DNA of 11,598 bases from JANNRA01 sp031401035. Lineage in GTDB: Bacteria > Desulfobacterota > Binatia > HRBIN30 > CADEER01. Shown in pieces: positions 1 through 6,706 of the stretch. A model generated the notes under the pieces. That model saw only the letters and a program-made list of their open reading frames with translations, searched no databases and was not told where the DNA came from. The stretch is from NCBI GenBank assembly GCA_031401035.1, contig JANNRA010000085.1:1-11598 (forward strand), written 5' to 3'. Position numbers and translations under genes: made by a program. How positions within the stretch are numbered: position 1 is the first letter of the stretch; every line of letters begins with the position of its first letter.

Positions 1-1
1 C

Positions 2-61
2 GCCGCCGACGACTTCTCCGCCCGCCTCCGCGCCGGCCGGCCCGGCATGGGCCCACCCTGA
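2..61 (+). CDS. 3' end of an upstream gene (partial)
   Basis: The frame beginning at base 2 reads AADDFSARLRAGRPGMGPP and stops at TGA 59-61. Every codon has G or C in the third position, as in the clear genes here, which supports real coding. Only about 19 residues are visible, so the product cannot be named. It lies 48 bp upstream of, and in the same direction as, the DUF4056-type gene, and the two could be co-transcribed. Confidence 0.45.
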   Translation, partial: AADDFSARLRAGRPGMGPP

Positions 62-109
62 GCCTCAAGCTTTGATTTCTCGCGCGGCGCCCGCCATGGT
101 CCGCGGCGT

Positions 110-1399
110 ATGATGATCGGACGCGGCACGGACCTGGCGGCCGTCGGCCTGGCGCTGCTGTTCGCGCTGCAGACCGCCGGGTGCGGCACGCGGCTGCGCT
201 GGCACCTGGTGCGCGAGCCGAGCGACGCCGTCGTGGTCGCGGCGCTGAATGAGGAGGGCGCCCAGGACCTCTCCGCCGATGACCCCTTCGACCCGCGCAT
301 CCCGACCGTCCCGCCGCCGGAGAGCCTGCGCCCCTGCTGCGCGTTCGGCGCCGACCTGCGTACGCAGGTCGGCGTGCTACCGATCCCGCTGCTGGCGATC
401 GGCAACGTCACCGGCCCGGCGGACATCGGCCCGCACAAGTACGACGGTGGCCTGCTCGCCCTGAACCCCGGCCAGGACCCGAGCGCCAGGCGCGAGTCGG
501 GCGAGCGCAACGGCCTCGTCTACACCTGCCGCGCCGGCTTCATCGACATCGCCCACGTGCGCGACTACGCCGACTGGACCGTCTTCCTCGCCGCGCACGT
601 GTTCCGCGCCCTGCACCACGGCGACACGTTGACGCTGACCGACAAGGGCGGCGCGCGGCGCATCGTCATCCATCCGGTCGCCGCGGCGCGCCTCGACGGG
701 CTCGGTGCGCGCGACCTGGCCATCGCCACCGCGCAGTGGCTCGCGGTGCAGATGGCGGTGTGGCACGAGACCGCCACCTGGTTCGGCTGGTCGTCGTTCC
801 GCACCTTCCCGGAGACGGCATCCGCCTTCTCGCCCGAGGACGTGTACTCGGACGTCATCGGCGCGCGCATCGCCGGCGGCCTCCTCCACGCCGACGGCGC
901 CGACACCGACACGCTCTACGAAGCCAACATGAACGTCTGGCTGCGCCGCGTCCTCGAGCGCCTCGGCGCGCAGCCAGCGACGGTCGGCCGGCCGGCGATG
1001 TTCGCCGTCGACGGCCAGTGGTGGGACTCGCGCCGCCGCCTGCCGGACAAGCGCCTGACGCTGCGCCGCAACCTCGACATCGGCCCGAGCCTCACCCCGT
1101 GGCTGGTGTCCGACGCCGGCATCGACCCGGCGACCAGCGCCCTGCTCGACGAGCATTGCGGAGCCGACGTGCGCCCGGTGGTCCTGCGCAATCCGTCCGA
1201 CTACCGCGGCCTGCCGCTGCGCGAGGTGGCGACGCTGGAGATCGACGTCAGCCCGGCCCTCGTCCGCCGCGGCTTCCCCCTGCCCCGCCCCGATTCCACC
1301 CAGATCACGCAGGACGACTTCCCGGCCATCGTCGCCGCCATCGCCGTCGAGAACGACGACCTGTTCGGCAGCGGCTCCGGTTCCCCCGTGCCGCGCTGA
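110..1399 (+). CDS. DUF4056-type lipoprotein, 429 aa
   Basis: The N-terminus has a hydrophobic stretch (residues 9-24) ending at Cys25 (TAGC), a weaker-than-usual lipobox, so this is probably an envelope lipoprotein. The core holds a conserved-looking block at 109-157 (HKYDGG, then GLVYTCRAGFIDIAH, then DWT). A second block at 218-260 contains WHETATWFGW and later FSPEDVYSD. From memory these match proteins annotated DUF4056; biochemical function is unknown. His219-Glu220 in a helix-like context is reminiscent of a metallohydrolase but lacks a clear HExxH. ATG 110 is chosen because it precedes the signal sequence; no strong ribosome binding site is visible. The C-terminus is Ser/Gly rich. It converges on the phospholipase A2-like gene with a 12-bp gap. 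The ORF is solid; the family name is recalled, not searched. Confidence 0.85.
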   Translation: MMIGRGTDLAAVGLALLFALQTAGCGTRLRWHLVREPSDAVVVAALNEEGAQDLSADDPFDPRIPTVPPPESLRPCCAFGADLRTQVGVLPIPLLAIGNVTGPADIGPHKYDGGLLALNPGQDPSARRESGERNGLVYTCRAGFIDIAHVRDYADWTVFLAAHVFRALHHGDTLTLTDKGGARRIVIHPVAAARLDGLGARDLAIATAQWLAVQMAVWHETATWFGWSSFRTFPETASAFSPEDVYSDVIGARIAGGLLHADGADTDTLYEANMNVWLRRVLERLGAQPATVGRPAMFAVDGQWWDSRRRLPDKRLTLRRNLDIGPSLTPWLVSDAGIDPATSALLDEHCGADVRPVVLRNPSDYRGLPLREVATLEIDVSPALVRRGFPLPRPDSTQITQDDFPAIVAAIAVENDDLFGSGSGSPVPR

Positions 1400-1411
1400 G
1401 GGCTGACAGCA

Positions 1412-1840
1412 CTACTGACCCGGCACCCGCGCGCGCCACGGCCAGCCGTAGCCCCAGCGCCAGGAGACCGGCAGTCGCGGCGGGCCGCCGGCGCGCACGC
1501 CCCAGTACATCAGCGTCGCCCAGGTGCCGCCGGCCACCTCGGCGACGCAGGCGCGCAGCTCGCGGTCGGCCTCGAGCCGCTGCGCCGGACTGCCGCCGCA
1601 CCAGTAGGGGATGTCGTGTTCGACGCAGCAGCGCACCCAGATCGAATCCGGCCACGCCGAGCAGCCGTCGGTGTGGAACGGCTGCGGCGGCACCGGCGCG
1701 CCGCGCGCCGCGCAGGCCGCCGCCGCCCGCGCCGCCAGGGCATCGCCCTGCGCCGCGTCGTCACGGTACGGCGCCACCGTATGCGCCCGCGGCGCACAGC
1801 CGGCGGCGAGGAGGAGGAGCAGGAGGCAAGCGCGACGCAC
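1412..1840 (-). CDS. Phospholipase A2-like lipoprotein, 142 aa
   Basis: Starts at GTG 1840, with an AGGAGG ribosome binding site about 7 nt upstream. This start gives an excellent lipoprotein signal: VRRA, six Leu, then LAAGC with Cys15 as the lipidated residue. A longer open frame upstream is a high-GC artefact. The mature part has DGCSAWPD (58-65) followed by CCVEHD (71-76) and YWCGG (79-83). The CC-x-x-HD pairing is the catalytic signature of secreted phospholipase A2 (His general base, Asp Ca2+ ligand, disulfide Cys), and the upstream DGC fits a calcium-loop Cys. The protein may thus hydrolyse phospholipid acyl chains in the envelope, but this subfamily is uncharacterised as far as I know. 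The C-terminal segment has RAGGPPRLPVSWRWGYGW. It ends in TAG, so TAG is a working stop codon here. Convergent with the DUF4056-type gene. Confidence 0.75.
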   Translation of the reverse strand: MRRACLLLLLLAAGCAPRAHTVAPYRDDAAQGDALAARAAAACAARGAPVPPQPFHTDGCSAWPDSIWVRCCVEHDIPYWCGGSPAQRLEADRELRACVAEVAGGTWATLMYWGVRAGGPPRLPVSWRWGYGWPWRARVPGQ

Positions 1841-2269
1841 CGCCGCCCTCCTAGCCGGCGCCGGCGCCGATCGCCACTGCCGACGCAACTCCAGCGACAC
1901 CCGGTCCGCTTCAGCCCCCCCCGGGCGACCGTTCGCGCCCCCGTCCTTGACCCTGCGCGAAGCGGCGACGTCCTCCGCGCACTTCGACGCGCGGCGTGCG
2001 CATCCACGCCTCCAACGTCGTGCTCGACTGCCAGGGCGCGCACATCGATCCTCAGAACGCGATCGTCGGTGCGGTGAACGACACGACGGACCATGAGACG
2101 ATCGCCGCCATCGCCGACGGCGCTGCTGGCGTGAGCATAGTGCCGATCCGTACCAGTGTACCGCGCCCCACTCGCAGGCGGGCGGCATTGGCTACAGTGC
2201 TCCGTCCCTGGGCGCGGATCTTGCCGGCGCGTGCCCCCTAAGCACTTGATTTTCCGAAGAGGGAAAGAA
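1841..2269. other. 429-bp stretch without an intact gene
   Basis: Between the phospholipase-like gene and the tRNA scar I see no intact gene. A beta-helix-like coding scrap lies at 1993-2143 (listed separately). At 2191-2198 there is GGCTACAGT, which could hold a -10 element (TACAGT) but has no matching -35. Base composition drops near 2230-2270 (TTGATTTTCCGAAGAGGGAAAGAA), as expected immediately 3' of a tRNA gene on the minus strand. Confidence 0.5.
1993..2143 (+). pseudogene. Possible remnant of a right-handed beta-helix protein
   Basis: The plus frame reads GVRIHASNVVLDCQGAHIDP and then continues for a few dozen residues. The pattern V-x-I-x-A-x-N-V-x-L-D-C-x-G-A-x-I-D resembles one rung of parallel beta-helix (NosD/pectate-lyase-like) proteins. 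There is no signal peptide, start region or further rungs, and the frame decays downstream, so I read it as a fragment. The match rests on about 20 residues; chance is a real alternative. Confidence 0.25.
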
Positions 2270-2310
2270 GCTGGCGCGCGGATTTGAACCGCGGACCTGC
2301 TGATTACGAA
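2270..2310 (-). tRNA. 3' half of tRNA-Thr(CGU): attachment-site remnant
   Basis: Read on the minus strand, 2310-2304 is a complete anticodon loop TTCGTAA (anticodon CGT, Thr). It is followed by the 3' anticodon-stem strand TCAGC, variable loop AGGTC, a perfect T arm (CGCGG / TTCAAAT / CCGCG at 2293-2277), and the acceptor 3' strand CGCCAGC at 2276-2270; no CCA is encoded. The 5' half is missing: bases upstream on the minus strand (2311-2345) give no D arm, no 5' acceptor strand GCTGGCG, and GCGCC cannot pair with TCAGC. A precise 3' half starting at the anticodon loop is the usual attB/attP identity segment of tyrosine-integrase elements. By the geometry of such integration, the element should lie at higher coordinates, with a reconstituted tRNA-Thr at its far end, outside this window. 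Not a functional tRNA. Confidence 0.85.
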
Positions 2311-2320
2311 GGCGCTCTGA

Positions 2321-2378
2321 GGCCCCGCCGTGCCGGAAAGTCTAGGTGAATCAAGGCCTGACGCGGCACGGCGAGGCC
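2321..2378. repeat. Inverted repeat beside the tRNA remnant
   Basis: CGCCGTGCCG (2326-2335) is repeated inverted as CGGCACGGCG (2364-2373). The arms extend to 14 of 15 pairs (2321-2335 with 2364-2378) around a 28-nt loop. It sits between the tRNA scar and the stop of the 99-residue gene. It could be a transcription terminator of the pyrE unit without a U tract, or an integrase or excisionase arm site on the element side of the att core. The sequence does not decide between these. Confidence 0.55.
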
Positions 2379-2422
2379 CGAAGCGGACACTGGTGGGCAC
2401 CCTGGGGGCACCCGCGGGAGAA

Positions 2423-2722
2423 TCATCTGATGCGGAGGTCGAGGGTTGGCGCCAACGCGCGCCATGTCGCGACCAAGTCGTCGACAGCCGTATGCACGGC
2501 CCCTGGCGTGGGGGCGCTCAGGACAGCATCAAACAAAGGGCCCATCACGCGGTTGATCTCAAGGGCCGCAGGGGACGGAATGCCCTGCTCGTCATCCCAG
2601 AGAGAATCGATCGCGTTCAAGACGAGTTCGCCAGCCGCGCGCGTGGCGGCACCGCATCCGGCGAACTTCGTCTGGAGCTCAGAGCGCAGCCGCGGCAGGT
2701 CTTGAGGAAGCTGGCTGGGCAT
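2423..2722 (-). CDS. Hypothetical protein, 99 aa, overlapping pyrE
   Basis: The protein starts MPSQLPQDLPRLRSEL and ends LAPTLDLRIR. It looks helical and acidic, with a typical composition for a soluble cytoplasmic protein (Trp in SLWDD and ATWRAL). No family is recognised. Its ATG lies inside the 3' end of pyrE (44-bp overlap), implying one transcript and probably translational coupling. The only visible ribosome-binding-like sequence is a weak GCGGGA about 9 nt upstream. Codon usage is less GC-extreme than in flanking chromosomal genes and matches pyrE, so the pair probably moved together. It ends 45 bp before the inverted repeat next to the tRNA scar. Confidence 0.6.
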   Translation of the reverse strand: MPSQLPQDLPRLRSELQTKFAGCGAATRAAGELVLNAIDSLWDDEQGIPSPAALEINRVMGPLFDAVLSAPTPGAVHTAVDDLVATWRALAPTLDLRIR

Positions 2723-3278
2723 CGCGCTGATCCCGCTGCCAGCGGCCGTGCAGCTCGGAGACCTTGAAGATCGCGTTTACGGGGCAATGCGCCATAGAGC
2801 GGATGTTTCCGAGGCCGTTGTCCTCTTCGCGGTCAACGAGAACCACGACTGCCACCACCTCGAGCCCTTGAGCCACAAAGGCACCGATCGCCTGGATGGT
2901 CGATCCTCCGGTGGTCACGACGTCATCAACGACCACCACCTTCTTGCCCGGGAAGATGGGCCCCTCGATCACCTGCTTTAGGCCATGCTCTTTCGGTGCT
3001 TTCCGAACCACGAGCGCATCGAGGCGCCCTCCGAAGTCACGAATCGCGTAGGCGATCGGGTCAGCGCCCATGGTCAGCCCGCCTACAGCTTCTGCGTCGG
3101 CCGGGAGGAACTCATTGAAGGCGTCAGCGATGAGCCGTGGTGAATCCTTCCGCATGGTCGTGGTCTTGCAGTTCACGTAGAACTGGCTGGAGCGACCAGA
3201 AGCGAGCGGGAAATCCTCGGTGTCGCTGTACCGGTAGGAGTGGTGAACCAGAAGGTCTAAGAGCTGATCGCGGACCAT
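2679..3278 (-). CDS. pyrE: Orotate phosphoribosyltransferase (PyrE), 199 aa
   Basis: Transfers the phosphoribosyl group from PRPP to orotate, giving OMP in de novo pyrimidine synthesis. The PRPP-binding motif VVVVDDVVTTGGST is at 114-127. The catalytic flexible loop is represented by VRKAPKEHG (91-99), and the N-terminal FPLASGRSSQFYVNCK (23-38) is typical of the family. Start: ATG 3278 is preceded by GGAGG 6 nt upstream; a longer frame to 3335 has no such site. Length is near the usual 200-215 aa, but the last 20 residues (after FKVSELHG) are a low-complexity Gln/Arg/Ala tail unlike typical PyrE and overlap the next gene by 44 bp. It sits alone, without other pyr genes, next to a tRNA attachment scar and at lower GC than its surroundings. 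This suggests an accessory copy carried by an integrated element. Confidence 0.92.
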   Translation of the reverse strand: MVRDQLLDLLVHHSYRYSDTEDFPLASGRSSQFYVNCKTTTMRKDSPRLIADAFNEFLPADAEAVGGLTMGADPIAYAIRDFGGRLDALVVRKAPKEHGLKQVIEGPIFPGKKVVVVDDVVTTGGSTIQAIGAFVAQGLEVVAVVVLVDREEDNGLGNIRSMAHCPVNAIFKVSELHGRWQRDQRDAQPASSRPAAAAL

Positions 3279-3350
3279 TTCCACCTCCCACACGCCACCC
3301 CAAGATGCAGTGGCGTACAACCCACAGAGCCCCAAGCACTAGTGGGCACG

Positions 3351-3379
3351 GATTCACACAAAAGCTGCATCGCTGTCAA
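3351..3379 (-). promoter_or_regulatory. Sigma-70-type promoter of the pyrE unit
   Basis: On the minus strand, a perfect -35 TTGACA (3379-3374) is followed after 17 bp by TGAATC (3356-3351), preceded by TGTG like an extended -10. It points at pyrE, with a leader of about 65-70 nt before ATG 3278. No attenuator hairpin with a U tract is evident in that leader. Confidence 0.5.
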
Positions 3380-3532
3380 GTCAAAACGTCTTACCGCCCG
3401 AGAGTATTACACAGGCGAATCGCTGGAGAATCCACAATCCGTCGGGCTTTTGCAAGACGCCGGGCGGCCTCTTCACTCCGCGCAGGATCGCCGGGATCTT
3501 CTCCCCGCCGCGGCTAGGCTGATCCCCGGACG
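3380..3532. other. Intergenic stretch between pyrE promoter and IS remnant
   Basis: No gene supported. The minus frame is open (it contains GGEKIPAILRGVKRPPG) and runs through the IS end into this segment, but it has no start of its own and no recognised homology. It probably belongs to whatever the IS end landed in. Confidence 0.4.
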
Positions 3533-3571
3533 CCGGGCGCATAGGCAGTATGAGCTGGCGATTTGACATAA
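3533..3571 (+). repeat. IS-like end, copy 1 (39 bp)
   Basis: Contains ATAGGCAGTATGAGCTGGCG followed by ATTTGACATAA. It differs from copy 3 at one of 39 positions. Intergenic, between pyrE and the YfhO-like gene, directly joined to transposase remnant sequence on its right. Confidence 0.85.
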
Positions 3572-3782
3572 CGCGCGGACTCGGACGCGCCGTCGGTCCC
3601 GCCCCCCGGACGGCCGAGGGGCGGTTCGCGTGGGGGACCAGGCGTTGGCAAGGGTGGAAACAGGCCCCGGCCCGCGGCTGAGCGTGCCGCCCCCGGCTGG
3701 CGAAGGGCGCACGCGGGCGCGGGACGAGCGCCGCCAATTTCTCCAGCAGCTCAGTCGGCTCGAAGCGGATGGCGACCGGCAA
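3533..3782 (-). mobile_element. Remnant of an IS91-like insertion sequence (internally deleted)
   Basis: The left boundary is the 39-bp repeated end (3533-3571). The right part (3708-3782, minus strand) encodes LPVAIR then FEPTELLEKLAALVPRPRA. This matches, from memory, the conserved block of IS91/ISCR-family Y2 (HUH) transposases that normally continues into RYHGVLAP. After RPRA the frame passes into unrelated Pro/Arg-rich sequence and then the terminus, so most of the C-terminal half of the transposase is deleted; the N-terminal half is also absent, replaced by the start of the YfhO-like gene. The piece sits at the transposase 3' side of the element. Non-functional. The same junction string CGCCCGCGTGCGCCCT (minus strand) occurs at the right edge of the window next to the third end copy, suggesting both are copies of one deleted derivative. 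Confidence 0.6.
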
Positions 3783-3848
3783 GAATAATTGACGTCGATC
3801 AGCGCCGACCGCCCATGCGCTCATGGGGGGTGTGGTAGTGGGCCGGGC

Positions 3849-6518
3849 ATGGGGGAGGGGAGATCATCCGGGCTCGGCGCCGAGGCCCAGGCACGAGGCG
3901 GGGGCCGACTCACCGCGGTCGCCTGGGGCGCTGCCATTCTGGTGCTGCCGCTTGTCATGCTGCCCTGGCTCGTGCCGGGGGTCGGCACGCTGACAATCGG
4001 GAATGACTACCCGGTCCATTCGATCCTGAATCAGCTCTTTCTGCAGCTGTCCCTGCAACACGGGACCTTGCCGCTATTCGTGCCCGGGTTCGCGGGAGGC
4101 GCGTCGGCGGCCGCGTTGACGCTGGGCCAGCTGTATCATCCAATCTCGCACCTCGCCGCGGCGTTGCCGGGATATGCCGACGGGCGCGCGCTGGACTGGA
4201 ACACGTGGCTGCGATTGGTCTCGCTCGGGGGGACGCAGCTCGCGCTCTTCGCACTGCTCCGGCACTTTCGCCTGGCGCGTCCCCTCGCCTGCGCGGTGTC
4301 CCTGGTGACGGTCTACAACCTGCGCATGTTGGACCTGTTCCGCTACGGGGCATCGCTGGAGGCGTACACGGCGCACCTGCTGTTGTGCGCCAGCCTGCTG
4401 TGGTGGGCGAGCGTGCCGAGCCGCCGGGCCGGGCCGGCGGCGACCGTCCTCTCGACGTACCTGCTGGTGGTGAGCGGCCATCCGCAGATGGCATATTACG
4501 GTCTGGTTGGGGCGGGAGTGGTGTGGCTGTTGGCGCCCCTCGTTGTTGACGTGTTGTGCCCGGCCTGCGGGATCGCGGAGCGGCGGGCGAGCTTCTACCT
4601 CGCGAGCGGGGCGTGCGTGCTGGCCGGTGCGATCCTGGGGGCGCTCTATACGCTGCCGTTCGTCGCCGACCTGCTTGCCGAAAACGGGGGCCGCGTCGGA
4701 CAGGCATACGAGTGGTCGACCGCGCATCAGGACTCGTGGGGCGGTACGCTGAACAACTTCGTGCGTCCGTTCCGCAGCGATGTGCATGGCGCCTTCGGGG
4801 GCTCGGTACTCCCGCTGGTCGCGGTGTACGCCCCGTTCGTCATCGCGGCCTGGCGGCGGGTCCCGGTCGTGATCTGGGTGCTGGTGGGCGCCTGCGCGGC
4901 CGTCTGCGTGGTCGCGCTGGGGTCGGCCACACCGGTCCACCGGTTCGTGTGGACGTGGCTGCCGCTGCAGTTGTCCATGCGCGTTCCGGGCCGCGTCACG
5001 TTGCTCCTGCCGGTGTTGACGATGCTCGTGCTGGCGTGGGCGTTGCAGGACGAGATGATCCGGCGGTGGCCGCGCCCGCTTCAGCTCGTGGGGGCGCTCG
5101 CAGGCATCAGTCTGGTTCTCGGGTGGTTCGTGAGCGGCTGGATGCCGGCGCCCGGCCCCTTTTCACCGACTGCGCTGCGGACGATTCCGGAGTGGGCCGA
5201 GGCGGTCGTCCTCGGAGCTGGAGCCGGCGCGGTGGCGGCGTTGATTGCCTACACGATCCCGCGCACTCGCGCGGTGGGTGCCGGGCTGCTGGTCGCCGCG
5301 ATTGGCGTGCAAACCGGCGTGACCCTGGCCTTTGGCACCTGGGTGACAGCCCGCCAGCCAACGCCGACTCTGGCGCAGCTCGCATCGCAGCACCGGGGGA
5401 CGGTCACGTATCCTTTCGCGTTCGGCTGGGGGATGTATTCCGCCTCTGTCCACGAGCACCTGAAGCATACCTTCTTCGCGCCGGATCTGGCGCGCCTGTA
5501 TCGCTGCGCCAGCGTGGTCGCGACGCGGTGGGCGGCGTACGAGCGATTGGAGCGACAACGCGATCCGAACTGTGCCGTGGTCGAAGGGGGCCTGGCCAGA
5601 GCCGGGCTCGGGGGCGTGGCAGAGCGCGACCCGGGCGGGGACGCGACGAGCGCCTCCGCGGAGGTCTCGCTCGCGTACAACTCGTTCAACCGCATGACCT
5701 TCGCGGTGACGTCGGACGCGCCGGCGCTTCTGGTCCTGTCGTTTCCATACAGCGACCGCTGGCAGGCCCGGGTGGATGGGGAACGGGCGGCCATCCACCG
5801 TGCGAATGGAAACGAACTGGCCGTCGGCGCCCCGGCCGGCACCAGCCGCATCGAATTCCGCTACGCGAGCCCGGCGGCGTTCGCCGGCATGGCCGTGACG
5901 CTGCTGGCGAGCGTGTCCTTGCTGTCGCTGCTGGCGGTTACGAGCAGCTCCCGGGCGTCGCGGTGGACCGGGCTCGCCGGCGCGCTACTGCTGCCGCTCG
6001 GAGGGGCGCTGTGGCTGTGGACGCACGTGTACGGAGGCACGAGTCTGGGCACCCGGTATCACTGGGCCTCAACGCCGGCATCGTCCGTTGCGAATGTGGC
6101 GTTCGGCAGGAGCACGCGCAGCAGCTCGATCGGCTTACCTGACAACATGCATCTGTGGCACAGCAGCCGGGCCGTGGACGGCCGGCGCACGGACGCGGGA
6201 GCTGCCGCAACCGGCCGTGAGCCGAACCCCTGGTGGCAAGTCGACCTCGGCCAAAGCCGCCGCATCGCGACCATCGCCGTTTTCGAGGACCCGCGGGCTG
6301 GTCGCCCCGGGGCTGCGCCGCCGTCACCGCTGCGCGTGGCTGTTGGCGACGATCCGGCACGTTCCCCCGTGGTACGGGTGATCGATTCGCCGAGCGAGCG
6401 TGGGACATGGACCCTTACGTTCCCCGAGCAAGTCAGCGGCCGCTACGTATCAGTGATGCTGACGGGCAGCGGGGTGCTCAGCCTCGGCGAAGTCGAGGTG
6501 TACGAAGCGCGCGAATGA
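3849..6518 (+). CDS. YfhO-like polytopic membrane protein with C-terminal F5/8C (discoidin) domain, 889 aa
   Basis: The N-terminal two thirds is a multi-spanning membrane protein. An Asp in the first external loop (NDYPVH, 52-57), followed by GQLYHP about 40 residues on, fits GT-C-fold glycosyltransferases. Residues 608-672 (from NSFNRMTFAVTSDAPALLVL through YSDRWQARVDG to GTSRIEFRY) form the beta domain typical of YfhO proteins, then further membrane segments. YfhO members use lipid-linked sugars to decorate surface polymers. Residues 749-889 (NVAFGRSTRSSS, AVDGRRTD, PWWQVDLGQSRRI, ending LGEVEVYE) are a discoidin/F5/8C carbohydrate-binding-like domain, expected on the periplasmic or outer face. 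The frame extends to TTG 3789, but ATG 3849 is preferred because upstream sequence is IS remnant; no strong ribosome binding site supports either. Flanked by IS-end copies 1 and 2. Donor, acceptor and polymer are unknown. Confidence 0.85.
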   Translation: MGEGRSSGLGAEAQARGGGRLTAVAWGAAILVLPLVMLPWLVPGVGTLTIGNDYPVHSILNQLFLQLSLQHGTLPLFVPGFAGGASAAALTLGQLYHPISHLAAALPGYADGRALDWNTWLRLVSLGGTQLALFALLRHFRLARPLACAVSLVTVYNLRMLDLFRYGASLEAYTAHLLLCASLLWWASVPSRRAGPAATVLSTYLLVVSGHPQMAYYGLVGAGVVWLLAPLVVDVLCPACGIAERRASFYLASGACVLAGAILGALYTLPFVADLLAENGGRVGQAYEWSTAHQDSWGGTLNNFVRPFRSDVHGAFGGSVLPLVAVYAPFVIAAWRRVPVVIWVLVGACAAVCVVALGSATPVHRFVWTWLPLQLSMRVPGRVTLLLPVLTMLVLAWALQDEMIRRWPRPLQLVGALAGISLVLGWFVSGWMPAPGPFSPTALRTIPEWAEAVVLGAGAGAVAALIAYTIPRTRAVGAGLLVAAIGVQTGVTLAFGTWVTARQPTPTLAQLASQHRGTVTYPFAFGWGMYSASVHEHLKHTFFAPDLARLYRCASVVATRWAAYERLERQRDPNCAVVEGGLARAGLGGVAERDPGGDATSASAEVSLAYNSFNRMTFAVTSDAPALLVLSFPYSDRWQARVDGERAAIHRANGNELAVGAPAGTSRIEFRYASPAAFAGMAVTLLASVSLLSLLAVTSSSRASRWTGLAGALLLPLGGALWLWTHVYGGTSLGTRYHWASTPASSVANVAFGRSTRSSSIGLPDNMHLWHSSRAVDGRRTDAGAAATGREPNPWWQVDLGQSRRIATIAVFEDPRAGRPGAAPPSPLRVAVGDDPARSPVVRVIDSPSERGTWTLTFPEQVSGRYVSVMLTGSGVLSLGEVEVYEARE

Positions 6519-6706
6519 CCGGCGCGTCCGAGGTCGGACTACGCGCGGCGCGGCATCGTCGCCGGCGGGTCGGGGTCGTAGGCCGAGGCGAGGCGCGTAG
6601 GCCGTATGATCTGGCGAGTTGACACAATGACGCGTGGTCCGGGGCCGCCGCCTGGGCGTCGAGCTGGTAACGAGGGCCGCGCCGCCGAAAGTCTGTCGCG
6701 CACGCC
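6519..6706. other. Intergenic stretch holding repeat copy 2
   Basis: Between the stop of the YfhO-like gene and the end of the broken glycosyltransferase. Apart from the IS-like end at 6592-6627, I see only GC-rich sequence with a short direct repeat GTAGGCCG (6578-6585 and 6598-6604 region). No transposase block is recognisable next to this copy. Confidence 0.5.
6592..6627 (+). repeat. IS-like end, copy 2 (diverged)
   Basis: Aligns over 36 nt with copies 1 and 3, with 5 mismatches to copy 3 (for example GTAGGCCGTATGATCTGGCG). Same orientation as the other copies. It lies 74 bp after the YfhO-like gene. The higher divergence suggests an older insertion or a related family member. Confidence 0.7.

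Noticed and set aside
2191..2198. GGCTACAGT as a promoter for a plus-strand gene
   Set aside because: No -35 at the right distance and no gene downstream; only the tRNA scar follows.
1510..2400. Minus-strand open frame containing ISRSAVQIRAPA
   Set aside because: That peptide is the translation of a tRNA 3' half, not a protein; the rest is antisense to or upstream of the phospholipase-like gene.
3551..3566. Similarity of the repeat (GCTGGCG-ATTTGA) to the tRNA remnant at 2270-2288 (GCTGGCG...ATTTGAA)
   Set aside because: Only two short blocks match with different spacing, and no tRNA structure can form in the repeat. Probably coincidence.
3561..3570. TTGACA inside the 39-bp repeat as a promoter -35 or, with TGGCGA, a sigma-54 site
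   Set aside because: No -10 element lies 16-18 bp downstream in any copy, the sigma-54 GC doublet and spacing are missing, and the copies do not consistently precede gene starts.
3533..3571. The repeat as a dif/Xer recombination site (GCGCAT and TTGACATAA resemble dif arms)
   Set aside because: The arm-like pieces are about 20 bp apart and in the wrong relative orientation for a 28-bp dif site, and three copies occur.
377..6142. Long open frames overlapping the DUF4056 gene and the YfhO-like gene in other frames (for example 377-1156 minus, 736-1854 plus, 4074-4940 minus, 4556-6142 plus)
   Set aside because: Arg/Pro/Ala-rich translations with no domain signatures, lying over genes with clear codon bias. 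These are expected artefacts of very high GC.
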